Shown piece by piece: positions 50,869 to 60,332 of a DNA stretch of 64,000 nucleotides. Source of the stretch: Flavobacterium covae (GTDB lineage: Bacteria > Bacteroidota > Bacteroidia > Flavobacteriales > Flavobacteriaceae). Each line of letters opens with the position of its first letter. Position 1 is the first letter of the stretch. The stretch lies in NCBI GenBank assembly GCA_019565575.1, contig CP067379.1, positions 1,860,001 to 1,924,000 of the forward strand, given 5' to 3'. Made by a program: the position numbers and the translations under genes. The notes under the pieces are model-generated. The model searched no databases, was not told the origin of the DNA, and worked only from the letters and a program-made list of their open reading frames with translations.

Positions 50869-52432
50869 TTATTTGGCTATATTGACAGCTCTAGTTTCTC
50901 TGATTACAGTAATTTTAACTTGACCAGGATAGGTCATTTCAGTTTGAATTTTATGTGAGATATCAAATGATAATTTTGCTGCCATTTCATCGCTTACTTT
51001 TTCGCTTTCAACAATTACTCGTAATTCTCGTCCTGCTTGAATAGCATAAGCACTTTTAACTCCTCCAAAACCATAGGCTATGTCTTCTAGGTCTTTAAGG
51101 CGTTGAATATAAGAGTCTAATACTTGACGTCTAGCGCCTGGTCTAGCGCCAGAAATAGCGTCGCAAACTTGAATGATTGGAGCGATTAATGACTTCATTT
51201 CTATTTCGTCATGGTGAGCACCAATAGCATTGCATACGTCTTCTTTTTCGCCATATTTTTCAGCCCATTGCATACCTAATAAAGCGTGTGGTAAGTCGCT
51301 TTCTGTTTCAGGAACTTTTCCTATATCGTGTAAAAGACCAGCTCTTTTAGCTAGTTTTACATTTAATCCCAGTTCAGCGGCCATAATACCGCAAAGTTTA
51401 GCAACTTCTCTTGAATGTTGTAATAGGTTTTGACCGTATGAAGAACGATATTTCATGCGTCCTACTATTTTTATTAATTCAGGGTGTAATCCATGAACTC
51501 CTAATTCTATTACGGTTCGTTTTCCTACTTCAATGATTTCTTCTTCTATTTGTTTTGTTGTTTTAGCAACTACTTCTTCAATTCTTGCTGGGTGTATGCG
51601 TCCGTCTGTTACTAATTTATGAAGTGATAAACGAGCAATTTCTCTTCTTACAGGATCAAAGCAGGATAAAATAATAGCTTCCAGGGGTATCATCAACGAT
51701 TATTTCAACTCCTGTAGCGGCTTCTATAGCGCGTATATTACGTCCTTCACGACCAATGATTCGTCCTTTTACATCGTCTGACTCTATGTTGAATACAGAA
51801 ACGCAGTTTTCAACTGCTTCTTCTGTGCCTACTCTCTGAATCGTGTTGATGATGATTTTTTTGGCTTCTTGCTGAGCGGTCATTTTAGCTTCTTCTATGG
51901 TTTCTTGAATATGAGCCATAGCATTTGTTTTAGCTTCTGCTTTTAAGCTTTCTATCAGTTGGTCTTTGGCTTCTTCGGCGGATAGTCCTGAAATAGTTTC
52001 CAACTGTTCTACTTGAGCTTTGTGCATTTTTTCGATTTCAGAAGTTTTCTTTTCTAAGTTTTCAACTTTTGAATCGTATTCTTTTATTTTGTGTTCAATT
52101 TCTTCGTTTAATTTTTTTGTTTTGGCAAGTTCATTAGAAACTTGAGATTCTTTGTCGCGTGTTCTCTTTTCTACTTCAGCAACTTTTCGATCACGAGTTA
52201 AAATAACTTGCTCGTGTTCGGCTTTTAATTCGATAAATTTTTCTTTAGCTTGTAATATCTTATCTTTTTTGATGTTTTCAGCCTCTGTGTTAGCGTCTTT
52301 TAAGATAGAAGAAGCTTCTTTCTTTGCGTTTTTAATCAAGGTAGATACATTGATTTTTTCTAAGTATTTTGCAATACTAAAACCTGATGCAACTCCAAGA
52401 ATTCCAATAATAATTACTATTAAAATGTCCAT
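50869..52432 (-). CDS. rny: Ribonuclease Y (one frameshift)
   Basis: About 520 residues after repair. One N-terminal transmembrane helix ([20 protein letters not shown]), a long coiled coil (residues ~25-200), then a KH domain ([20 protein letters not shown]) and an HD domain with [13 protein letters not shown] and [11 protein letters not shown] metal ligands. It starts mRNA decay by endonucleolytic cleavage at the membrane. The break is GCTTCCAG at 51677-51684 on plus, where CTGAAGC on the coding strand restores [15 protein letters not shown]. It lies just downstream of the 6S RNA and zapA on the same strand. Confidence 0.95.
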
Positions 52433-52454
52433 AGTCTGTGTTAAGTGTTATGTA

Positions 52455-52616
52455 TAAAAAAACCTACATTAGAAAAATTGTATAAACTCGGAATATACAA
52501 GTTTTGGGTTAACTCAATGTTCAAGCTTCCTACTGAAAGGCTTGCTATAGTATTGATGATTTGCCCTTTTTAAACGTTAGTGTTGAGTTTATCAAATTGG
52601 GTACTAATGTAGGTAG
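52455..52616 (-). ncRNA. ssrS: 6S RNA (flavobacterial type), candidate
   Basis: Between zapA and rny, on the same strand, a ~160-base segment is closed by a perfect 11-bp stem (minus strand acctacattag ... ctaatgtaggt), followed by a T7 tract. The interior can form a long imperfect rod: gataaactcaacact pairs imperfectly with agttaaccc/gagtttata segments around a central A/T-rich open region. 6S RNA binds the housekeeping RNA polymerase holoenzyme. The zapA-ssrS neighbourhood is conserved in many bacteria, and a flavobacterial 6S class (6S-Flavo) is known. Structure and location support the call; homology was not tested. Confidence 0.7.
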
Positions 52617-52656
52617 TGCTTTAAATTTATTTTTAAGAACGTGTTTTTTATTTTAT

Positions 52657-52944
52657 TTAGAGATGTTTGTCTAATAAACTGTGTAATCTTTTTAATTTTT
52701 CTGTCACTTGTAGATTTGAGTTATTTATCTCCTCATTTTTTTGCTCTACTTGAGTGGCAAATTGCAAAGCACACATGGCAAGTAAATCTTGCCTGTCTTT
52801 TACCGCATAATTCTGTTCAAACTGCTTTAGCATATAGTCAACCCTTTGAGAAGCTTTTAACAAGTTTTCTTTTTGGCTAGGATCCACCGTTAGAGGGTAA
52901 AGCCTTTCTGCTATTGATATATCTATTTTTAGTTTTTCATTCAT
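52657..52944 (-). CDS. zapA: Cell division protein ZapA
   Basis: 95 residues, intact. KIDISIAERLYPLTVDPSQK and RVDYMLKQFEQNYAVKDRQD followed by LLAMCALQFATQVE are the ZapA globular domain; a C-terminal coiled coil (NEEINNSNLQVTEKLKRLHS) follows. ZapA bundles FtsZ filaments at the division ring. Preceded by a small coiled-coil gene and followed by the 6S RNA candidate. Confidence 0.85.
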   Translation of the reverse strand: MNEKLKIDISIAERLYPLTVDPSQKENLLKASQRVDYMLKQFEQNYAVKDRQDLLAMCALQFATQVEQKNEEINNSNLQVTEKLKRLHSLLDKHL

Positions 52945-52952
52945 TATGCTTT

Positions 52953-53243
52953 CTAATCAGAAAGTTGTGCTATACAATAATCAATTTCTTTGATTAATGA
53001 ATTTATTTTGAGTTTCGTATCCCTTTTGAATTCGTCACTACCTAAAAGTGAGTTTGTAATTTTTACGGAGTCAAGTTCTGCCTTTATTTTTTTTAGGTCT
53101 TCACTTTGTCTTAGTATAATTGATTCCGAATATCTAAGTTTTAATCTTAGTTCTTGGTTGTCAAGTTTCAGATTTTCCATTTTCTGGAAAAGTTCCTGAA
53201 TCTTAACTTCAAGAGAATCAGTTATTCCGTTTAGTTCGCTCAT
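52953..53243 (-). CDS. Small coiled-coil protein upstream of zapA
   Basis: 96 residues, intact, mostly heptad-patterned (LEVKIQELFQKMENLKLDNQ, then LRLKLRYSESIILRQSEDLK). No known domain; size and position recall ZapB-like division partners, but this is inference from context. It is 8 bases from zapA and shares a promoter at 53272-53302. Confidence 0.7.
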   Translation of the reverse strand: MSELNGITDSLEVKIQELFQKMENLKLDNQELRLKLRYSESIILRQSEDLKKIKAELDSVKITNSLLGSDEFKRDTKLKINSLIKEIDYCIAQLSD

Positions 53244-53271
53244 CGTAATAAAAATACATTACATCACTTCA

Positions 53272-53302
53272 CAAATTTAAATTTTAAAATGTATTTTAAC
53301 AA
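53272..53302 (-). promoter_or_regulatory. Promoter of the coiled-coil-zapA operon
   Basis: On the minus strand: TTG at 53300-53302, a 20-bp spacer, then TAAATTTG at 53279-53272, 28 bases before the start codon. An exact -7 match. Confidence 0.6.
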
Positions 53303-53464
53303 TAAGTTTGAAGAAAAAAATGATAATTATCAATTTTTTATTGTTAATCGTTTTAAAATGAAACTTTTAAAAATAAAAAAATAGGAGTGAAATATTGTAA
53401 AAGGAATCGTTATCTTAGCGCAAATAAAGAAAGTCTTTAAGTTTACAGCTGTAATTTTTATAAT

Positions 53465-55164
53465 ATGATTAAAAAGTTTTGGTTTATTTGTTTACTATTT
53501 TCTTTTATAGCAATTGGTCAAGATAAGTATCCTAAGGATTATTTTGGTTCTCCTTTAGATATTAAATTGAGTATTGCGGGGTCTTTCGGAGAGCTTAGAC
53601 CTAATCATTTTCATTCTGGAATTGATTTTAGGACACAACAAAAAGAAGGTTTTCCTGTATATGCAACAGCCGATGGATTTGTTTCTCGTTTAAATGTTTC
53701 AACTTATGGGTATGGAAAGTGTTTATATATTGATCATCCTAATGGCTATACTACAGTATATGCGCATTTACAACGATTTTCAAAATCAATAGAGCATTAC
53801 GTTCGAGAAAAGCAATATTTAGATAAAACCTTTGTTTTAGAATTACGTCTAAAAGAACATTTTTTGCCTGTAAAAAAGGTGATTTGATAGGGTATACAGG
53901 TAATACAGGAGGATCTAGTGGACCTCATTTACATTTTGAAATAAGAGATACAAAAACAGAGTTTGTTATGAATCCTTTCTTGTTTGGATATGACGGATTA
54001 ATAAAAGATACTAAAGCCCCTTCTATAGATGGATTGTATGCTTATACTTTATCTAAAAAAGCTACAATTAACGGTTCTTCCCAGCCTATTATGATTCCTT
54101 TGAGTTTGCAATTAGATGGGACGTACCTAGCAGCTCCTGTTAAAGCTAAAGATACAATAGGATTTGCAGTAAATACTCATGATGTATCGGATTATAATTT
54201 TGGTAAAAATGGAATTTATAAATTAGAAACATTTTTAAATGGAACACTTCATTTTAAATATCAATTTGATAGTTTTTCTTTTGAAGAATCAAAACATATA
54301 AACTGTTTTATAGATTATTCAAGATATAAAAAAACACACCAACGTTTTCAAAAACTTTTTGTGGGGTATATATTTCCAGAAAGTATCATAAAATATAAAA
54401 ACAATAATGGACAGCTGATAGTAGAACCCAGTTATAACCTCAATTATAAAATAGAAATTCATGATTTTCATGGTAATAAGAACACCATAATTATTCCAGT
54501 AGAATATTCAAATACGAACAATTCAGTAGAAAATAATGATTTTAAAACTCCCTATTTTCTAAAATCACAAATAGAGCAACTATATTCAAAAGAAGGAATT
54601 TCAGTTTTTATTCCAGAACAAACATTCTACGAAGATTTTTACATCAAATTTGATGTAAAAAATCAAGAACTATATTTGCACGACCAGTCGGTAGCAATTA
54701 GTAAGCCTATGACTATTACTTTTGATGTCTCTCATTTACCTAAAGAAGGACGTGAAAAAATGTTTATTGCCAATTTAGATGGTTCAAGAATAGAATATAA
54801 TCCAACCACTAAGAACGAAAATCAGTTTTCAATTAAAGTAAAAAAACTTGGAAAATTTTTAATATCTAAAGATACGACAGCACCTAAAATTTATGCCCCT
54901 AATTTTAAAACGTCAGAAGATTTAACTTTAAAGGATTCATTGAAAATTTTTATTTCTGATAATTTATCTGGGATAAAATCCTATAATGCTTACTTAAATG
55001 ACCAATGGATATTAATGGAATATGAACCTAAATTAAATAGATTAATTCATTATTTTTCGGATTCTAAATTTATAGACGGTAAAAATGATTTTAAATTAGA
55101 GGTAGTGGATAATTTAGGAAATACAACTACATTTGAATCCAATTTTTATAAAACAAAAACATAA
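53465..55164 (+). CDS. M23-family metallopeptidase, secreted (one frameshift)
   Basis: About 566 residues after repair. Signal peptide to FIAIGQ. The LytM/M23 domain (residues ~40-190) has zinc ligands in NHFHSGIDFRT and the HxH in GPHLHFEIRD, plus the VYAHLQRF strand. The remaining ~370 residues are beta-rich, possibly Ig-like, without a recognised domain. The break is at A6 near 53872-53877 (A7 expected), which restores PVKKGDLIGYTGNTGG. It cleaves peptidoglycan cross-links or acts as a catalytically poor activator. The stop is 2 bases before the TonB receptor start, so the two are co-transcribed. Confidence 0.88.
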
Positions 55165-55166
55165 TT

Positions 55167-57623
55167 TTGAAAACTAAACTTTCTTTTTTATTGCTGCTAT
55201 TTTCGTTTACTCTTTTAGGTCAGATCGCTAGAGTGAAAGGAATTGTGTTAGATGAAAACGATATTCCTGTAGAGGGAGTAAATGTGTCTTTTCAACAAAA
55301 AAATACCAAAACAAATGAAAACGGCTTTTATCAATTAGTAATTCCTTCAAAAGTAAAATCTAATTTAAAGTTTACACATTTATCCTTAAAATCAGCTGTT
55401 ATCTCTTTAGAACTTAATCCTAATGAAGATTATGAGTTTAATATAGTACTAAAAAGCACAACGGAGCAACTAGGAGAAGTTGTTATATCTAATAATAGTA
55501 AAAAAAGAGTAGAAGGAATTACAACATTATCGCCTAAAGCTATTCGATTGATACCAGGAGCTAATTCAGGAGTAGAAAATATTTTAAAATCATTACCAGG
55601 AGTAAATTCTAACAACGAACTAAGTACACAATATGCCGTAAGAGGAGGTAACTATGATGAAAATTTAGTGTACGTAAACGAAATAGAAGTATATCGCCCT
55701 TTTTTAATTCGATCGGGACAACAAGAAGGTTTAAGTTTTACGAATGCGGATCTAATTCAACACGTTGATTTTTCATCAGGAGGATTTCAGGCTAAATATG
55801 GAGATAAATTATCATCTGTACTAGATATAACGTATAGAAAACCAACTAAATTTGGAGCTTCCCTTGAAGCCTCGTTTTTAGGAGGAAGTGTTTCTATGGA
55901 TAATGTGTCGAAAGATCAAAAGTGGAATGCAGTTACAGGAATACGTTATCGAGATAATAGTTTATTAGTAAAGAGCCAAGAAACTCAAACAAATTTCAAA
56001 CCGCGATTTGCAGATTTACAAACATATATAACTTTTACCCCTAATCTTAAATGGCAATTTGGTTTTTTAGGGAATTTATCGCAAAATAGATACGATTATA
56101 GACCTTTTTCTAGACAAACGAATTTTGGCTCTCTACAAGAACCTATAGCATTATTAGTACAGTATGATGGAGTAGAAAAAGATGCTTATACTACAGCTTT
56201 TGGAGCATTAAAAGGGCTGTATAAAATAAATGATAATTCTAATTTAAAATGGATTAACTCAATTTATCATACGATTGAACAAGAGTACTATGATATAATG
56301 GCAGAATATAAACTAGGAGAGATAAACTCCAATTTAGGAGATTCTAGTTTTGGTAATGTTGAATATGCTAGAGGAATAGGTTCTCAGCTTACCCATGCTC
56401 GTAATGATTTAGATGCTTTAATTGTAAATACTGAACTAAAAGGAAATCATAAGATAAAAGAAAACCAAATAGACTGGGGATTTAAATATACGTATGAAAG
56501 TATACGAGATAGAATCAGAGAATGGGAAGTAATTGATTCTGCCGGTTTCTTATTAAACCCTCCTAAAATTGTACCCAAAAAAGATCAACCCTATACGCCC
56601 TATATAGGACCTTTAGTACCTTATAATAGTATTAGAGCTGTTAATTATACTAATATTAATCGTTTTTCTGCGTATGTTCAGTGGAATAAACGTTTGAAGT
56701 GGAGAGAACATGAATTATTTATAAATACAGGAGTAAGAGCTCAAAGCTGGAAAGTTATAGATATACTTAAAAAAGGCAATAATCAAATTACCTTTAGTCC
56801 AAGAGCACAATTTGCTATAAAACCTAATTGGCGCACAGATATGCTTTTTAGAATTTCAGGAGGTTGGTATCATCAACCGCCCTTTTATAGGGAGTTGAGA
56901 GATTCCCTAGGAGAAGTTAGATCTAATGTTAAGGCACAAGAGTCTACTCATATAGTGTTGGGACATGATTTTAGCTTTAAAATGTGGAAGCGCCCATTTA
57001 GATTGGTGACAGAATTGTATTATAAAGATATGAATAACGTAAATCCTTATACAATAGATAATGTAAGGATACGTTATAAAGCTCTTAATAACGCCGAAGC
57101 TTATGCTAAAGGAATAGATATTAGAATGAATGGTGAATTTATTCCAGGGACTGAATCATGGTTAAGTTTTGGATATATGGATACACAAGAGTCTATTGAT
57201 GGAAAACGATACATACCTCGGCCTACTGATCAAAGATTAAAGTTTGGAGCTTTGTTTCAAGATTATGTTCCTAACATACCTGCTCTAAAAATGTATCTTA
57301 ATTTAGTGTATAATACAGGTTTGCCTGGAGGATCACCTTCTTATGCAAATCCCTATGAATACCAATCAAGATTAAGAGATTATCGTAGAGCAGATATTGG
57401 TTTTTCATACGTTTTTACGGATAGAGCTAGAGCCAAAGAAAAAGATAATTGGCTAAGACATTTTAAAGAACTAGCTCTTGGAATGGAAATTTTTAATATG
57501 TTTGATAACCAGAACTCAATTACAAATACATGGGTAAGAGATGTCTATACTAAAAACCAATATGGAGTACCTAATTACTTAACAACTCGTGTATTTAGTA
57601 TAAAATTAAACGTAAAAATATAA
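55167..57623 (+). CDS. TonB-dependent outer-membrane receptor with carboxypeptidase-like N domain
   Basis: 818 residues, intact, TTG start. Signal peptide to SFTLLGQ; CarboxypepD_reg-like domain (residues ~20-105: VKGIVLDENDIPVEGVNVSF); plug domain (~110-230: IPGANSGVENILKSLPGVNS and QYAVRGGNYDENLVYVNEIE); then a 22-strand-type barrel to the C-terminal VFSIKLNVKI. It imports a large or chelated substrate powered by TonB; no SusD partner is next to it, so it is not a classical Sus pair. Substrate unknown. Confidence 0.92.
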   Translation: MKTKLSFLLLLFSFTLLGQIARVKGIVLDENDIPVEGVNVSFQQKNTKTNENGFYQLVIPSKVKSNLKFTHLSLKSAVISLELNPNEDYEFNIVLKSTTEQLGEVVISNNSKKRVEGITTLSPKAIRLIPGANSGVENILKSLPGVNSNNELSTQYAVRGGNYDENLVYVNEIEVYRPFLIRSGQQEGLSFTNADLIQHVDFSSGGFQAKYGDKLSSVLDITYRKPTKFGASLEASFLGGSVSMDNVSKDQKWNAVTGIRYRDNSLLVKSQETQTNFKPRFADLQTYITFTPNLKWQFGFLGNLSQNRYDYRPFSRQTNFGSLQEPIALLVQYDGVEKDAYTTAFGALKGLYKINDNSNLKWINSIYHTIEQEYYDIMAEYKLGEINSNLGDSSFGNVEYARGIGSQLTHARNDLDALIVNTELKGNHKIKENQIDWGFKYTYESIRDRIREWEVIDSAGFLLNPPKIVPKKDQPYTPYIGPLVPYNSIRAVNYTNINRFSAYVQWNKRLKWREHELFINTGVRAQSWKVIDILKKGNNQITFSPRAQFAIKPNWRTDMLFRISGGWYHQPPFYRELRDSLGEVRSNVKAQESTHIVLGHDFSFKMWKRPFRLVTELYYKDMNNVNPYTIDNVRIRYKALNNAEAYAKGIDIRMNGEFIPGTESWLSFGYMDTQESIDGKRYIPRPTDQRLKFGALFQDYVPNIPALKMYLNLVYNTGLPGGSPSYANPYEYQSRLRDYRRADIGFSYVFTDRARAKEKDNWLRHFKELALGMEIFNMFDNQNSITNTWVRDVYTKNQYGVPNYLTTRVFSIKLNVKI

Positions 57624-57660
57624 AATTTAAAAAGGTATATTTGGATTAAATAGAACTACA

Positions 57661-58346
57661 ATGAAAAAAAAGATTTTATACTTTCTGCCTTTTATCATTT
57701 CATTAGGAAGTTGTAAAGAAGAAGAAAAACCAAAAGTAAAATATGATAGATATGTAAAACAAGTTGAAATAAAGAAAGATACAACCCGCTTATTAGTTGC
57801 GGATTTGCCTATTTACTTTTCTAGCTCCAATGTTTTAATTTATCCAATGGGAGAGCTAAGGGTAAGTGATCTGAAAAAAGGAAATTATGATGGTGATAAG
57901 ATGGATATGAATGGATTTAATGTATCAAATGTTTTAGACGAAGAACTTACAGGATACCTACAAAATGTTAAGTTTCAGGAAATAGGAAAAGATTCTTTAC
58001 ATGTGTTGACTGATAAATCTGTTTTAATTGAAAGAATGACTTATCTTAAGTCAAAAAGATATTAGTATATGTCATGGCTGATAATGATACAAATCAGGAT
58101 GGTAAAGTTGATTCTTATGATGTGAAATCTTTGTATTTGAGTACTGATTTAGGGAATCAATTTACTAAAGTTTCAACTGATATGCAGGAATTGATCGATT
58201 GGAATTATGTAGAAGTAGCAAACAAAATCTTTTTTAGAACTATAGATGATCGCAATAAAAATGGAGCTTTTGATAAAACGGATGGCTTACATTATTTTTA
58301 TGTTGATGTTAAAAAAGATTGGGTAGCCCAAGAGTTTAAAATATAA
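57661..58346 (+). CDS. Lipoprotein with EF-hand/dockerin-like calcium motifs (one frameshift)
   Basis: About 228 residues after repair. Lipobox: MKKKILYFLPFIISLGSC with the acylated Cys18. Two Asp-rich loops, DNDTNQDGKVDSYD and DDRNKNGAFDKTD, resemble calcium-binding EF-hand or dockerin loops. The break is A5 at 58053-58057 (A6 expected), restoring LKSKKILVYVMADNDTN. It follows the TonB receptor by 37 bases and may be its surface or periplasmic partner; this is inference only. Confidence 0.75.
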
Positions 58347-58362
58347 TAAGATTTTCTTAATA

Positions 58363-58499
58363 AATGAAACTGTCCAAAAAGTCCGCAATCTTGTCGTTTC
58401 GATCAAAGGGAAAAATTGCATAATGTTGATTATGAGACTCCTACTTACGTTTGAGTGACAAACTACATATTGATTTATTACTTTTTGGACAGTCTCATT
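58363..58499. repeat. 137-bp hairpin-ended element, related to the dispersed repeats
   Basis: The arms aatgaaactgtccaaaaagt (58363-58382) and its near-perfect complement (58480-58499) match at 19 of 20 positions. The interior (cgcaatcttg, tttcgatcaaaggg, gactcctacttacg) is similar to the internal part of copy A in inverse orientation. It fills the whole gap between the convergent lipoprotein and ABC-exporter genes, so it could also act as a bidirectional terminator. Confidence 0.7.
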
Positions 58500-58502
58500 A
58501 TT

Positions 58503-60332
58503 TTACTCTAAACTTTGCATCATTACGAGTTTTGCATACATACCCTCTTTTGCAAGTAATTCACTGTGTGTACCTTGTTCAACAATTTCTCCTTTTTGCA
58601 TTACAATAATATTGTCTGCTTTTTGAATGGTTGAAAGGCGGTGTGCAATTACAATAGAAGTTCTGTTTTGCATCATATTTTCAAGAGCTACCTGTACCAG
58701 TTTTTCGCTTTCAGTATCAAGCGCAGAAGTAGCCTCATCAAGAATCATAATAGGAGGGTTTTTTAAGACAGCTCTTGCAATTGATAAACGTTGTTTTTGT
58801 CCACCGGATAATTTTCCACCCGCATCGCCAATATTGGTCTCAATCCCGTTAGGTAGGTCTTTTACAAATTCATAAGCATTCGCAATTTTTAAAGCATTAA
58901 CGATTTCCTCATCAGTGGCAGTAGGTTTACCTATTAATAAATTGTTTTTTATCGAATCATTAAATAAAATTGAATCTTGCGTAACAATACCCATCAAAGA
59001 TCTTAAAGATTGCATTGAAATATCCTTAATATTGATTCCGTCTATACTTATTGTTCCTTCATTTACGTCGTAAAAACGAGTAAGTAAATTGGCAATTGTA
59101 CTTTTTCCCGATCCTGATTGCCCCACTAAAGCAATGGTTTTGCCTTTCGGAACTTCAATCGTGAAATTTTTTAAAACCTTCTCGTCTTTATAACTAAAAT
59201 TGATGTTTTCAATTTTTATCAAATTTTTAAATTCTTTTTGATCTAGAGCATTAGGTTGATCTACTATGTGGCTTTCTTGTTCTAATAAAGTAAAAACCCT
59301 TTCAGCAGCAGCTAAACCGCTTTTTACTTGATAAGAAGCTTTTGAAATAGATTTAGCAGGTTGTAAAATAGTGTATGCTAGTGCTATATAACCAATGAAG
59401 GCTGTTCCTGCAAGACTTTTTTCAATTAAAACCAAATGTCCTCCGTACCATAATAGGGTAGCAATGGTTAGGATACCAAAAAACTCACTCATAGGAGAGG
59501 AAAGATTGTTTTTATTGGCTATGTTGTTAGATAATTTTAATACACGATTAACAGAGTCATTGAACTTTTGTATAAAAATAGGTTCTGCGTTAAATCCTTT
59601 TACAACTTTTAATCCTGATAAAGTTTCGTCTAAAATAGAAATGAAAATACCTTGTTCTTGTTGGGCTCTTTGTGATTTAGCTTTTAATGTTTTACCAATT
59701 CTTGAAATGATAAAGCCTGAAATAGGAATAAATATAAAAACAAATAAAGTTAGTTTTATACTAATGAATAACATGGCAATAATTGAAAAAAGTATTGTCA
59801 TAGGTTCGCGAACAATAAGTTCTAAAATTTGAAAAAATGAATTTTGAACCTCGCCTACATCACCTAACATACGAGCCATTACGTCTCCTTTTCGAGTATC
59901 TGAATAATAAGATACAGGTAGGTTAATGATTTTGTGATAAAGTTTAATACGAAGATCTCTAAGTACTCCATTTCTTAATATCGTAACTTGTCTTGATCCT
60001 AAATAATTAAATAAGTTTTTAAATAAAGCCGTAATGATTACAATACTTATAACTACTAATAATGCGTTTTGTTTGCCGTATTCATCTGAAATTTCAGTTA
60101 GTTTGTAGTTAAAAGAATCAGATAAGAATTCTTTTAAGTTAGATATACCTGTATAAAAAGGTTTTTTGTTAATCCTTGCGTTTTGTTTAAAAAGAACCTC
60201 AAGTGTAGGCATGATAGATACCATTAAGAGTGTACTAAACAAAGCATATAAGACGTTGAAAAGAACATTCCAAAGAATGTTCTTTTTATAGCTTAATGCG
60301 TATGGAATTATTTTTTTTAAATTGTGATCCAT
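58503..60332 (-). CDS. ABC exporter, fused permease-ATPase (MsbA-like)
   Basis: 609 residues, intact. Six transmembrane helices in residues 1-330, then the nucleotide-binding domain: Walker A LVGQSGSGKSTIANLL, Q-loop VTQDSILF, signature LSGGQKQRLSIARAV, Walker B IMILDEATSALDTESE and the H-loop His in VIAHRLSTIQ. It works as a homodimer, probably flipping lipid A-core or another lipid/drug substrate. Its ATG overlaps the stop of the phosphohexomutase gene by one base. Confidence 0.92.
   Translation of the reverse strand: MDHNLKKIIPYALSYKKNILWNVLFNVLYALFSTLLMVSIMPTLEVLFKQNARINKKPFYTGISNLKEFLSDSFNYKLTEISDEYGKQNALLVVISIVIITALFKNLFNYLGSRQVTILRNGVLRDLRIKLYHKIINLPVSYYSDTRKGDVMARMLGDVGEVQNSFFQILELIVREPMTILFSIIAMLFISIKLTLFVFIFIPISGFIISRIGKTLKAKSQRAQQEQGIFISILDETLSGLKVVKGFNAEPIFIQKFNDSVNRVLKLSNNIANKNNLSSPMSEFFGILTIATLLWYGGHLVLIEKSLAGTAFIGYIALAYTILQPAKSISKASYQVKSGLAAAERVFTLLEQESHIVDQPNALDQKEFKNLIKIENINFSYKDEKVLKNFTIEVPKGKTIALVGQSGSGKSTIANLLTRFYDVNEGTISIDGINIKDISMQSLRSLMGIVTQDSILFNDSIKNNLLIGKPTATDEEIVNALKIANAYEFVKDLPNGIETNIGDAGGKLSGGQKQRLSIARAVLKNPPIMILDEATSALDTESEKLVQVALENMMQNRTSIVIAHRLSTIQKADNIIVMQKGEIVEQGTHSELLAKEGMYAKLVMMQSLE

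Noticed and set aside
52152..52457. Long open frames antisense to rny, gap, dnaA, murA and others
   Set aside because: They mirror codon bias of the true genes, lack family similarity, and have no promoter or spacing of their own.
3693..58057. Programmed -1 ribosomal frameshifting or transcriptional slippage at the A5-G/A6-G sites, as in dnaX
   Set aside because: The heptamers are not A AAA AAG in the incoming frame, no stimulatory stem-loops follow, both directions of shift occur, and unrelated housekeeping genes are hit.
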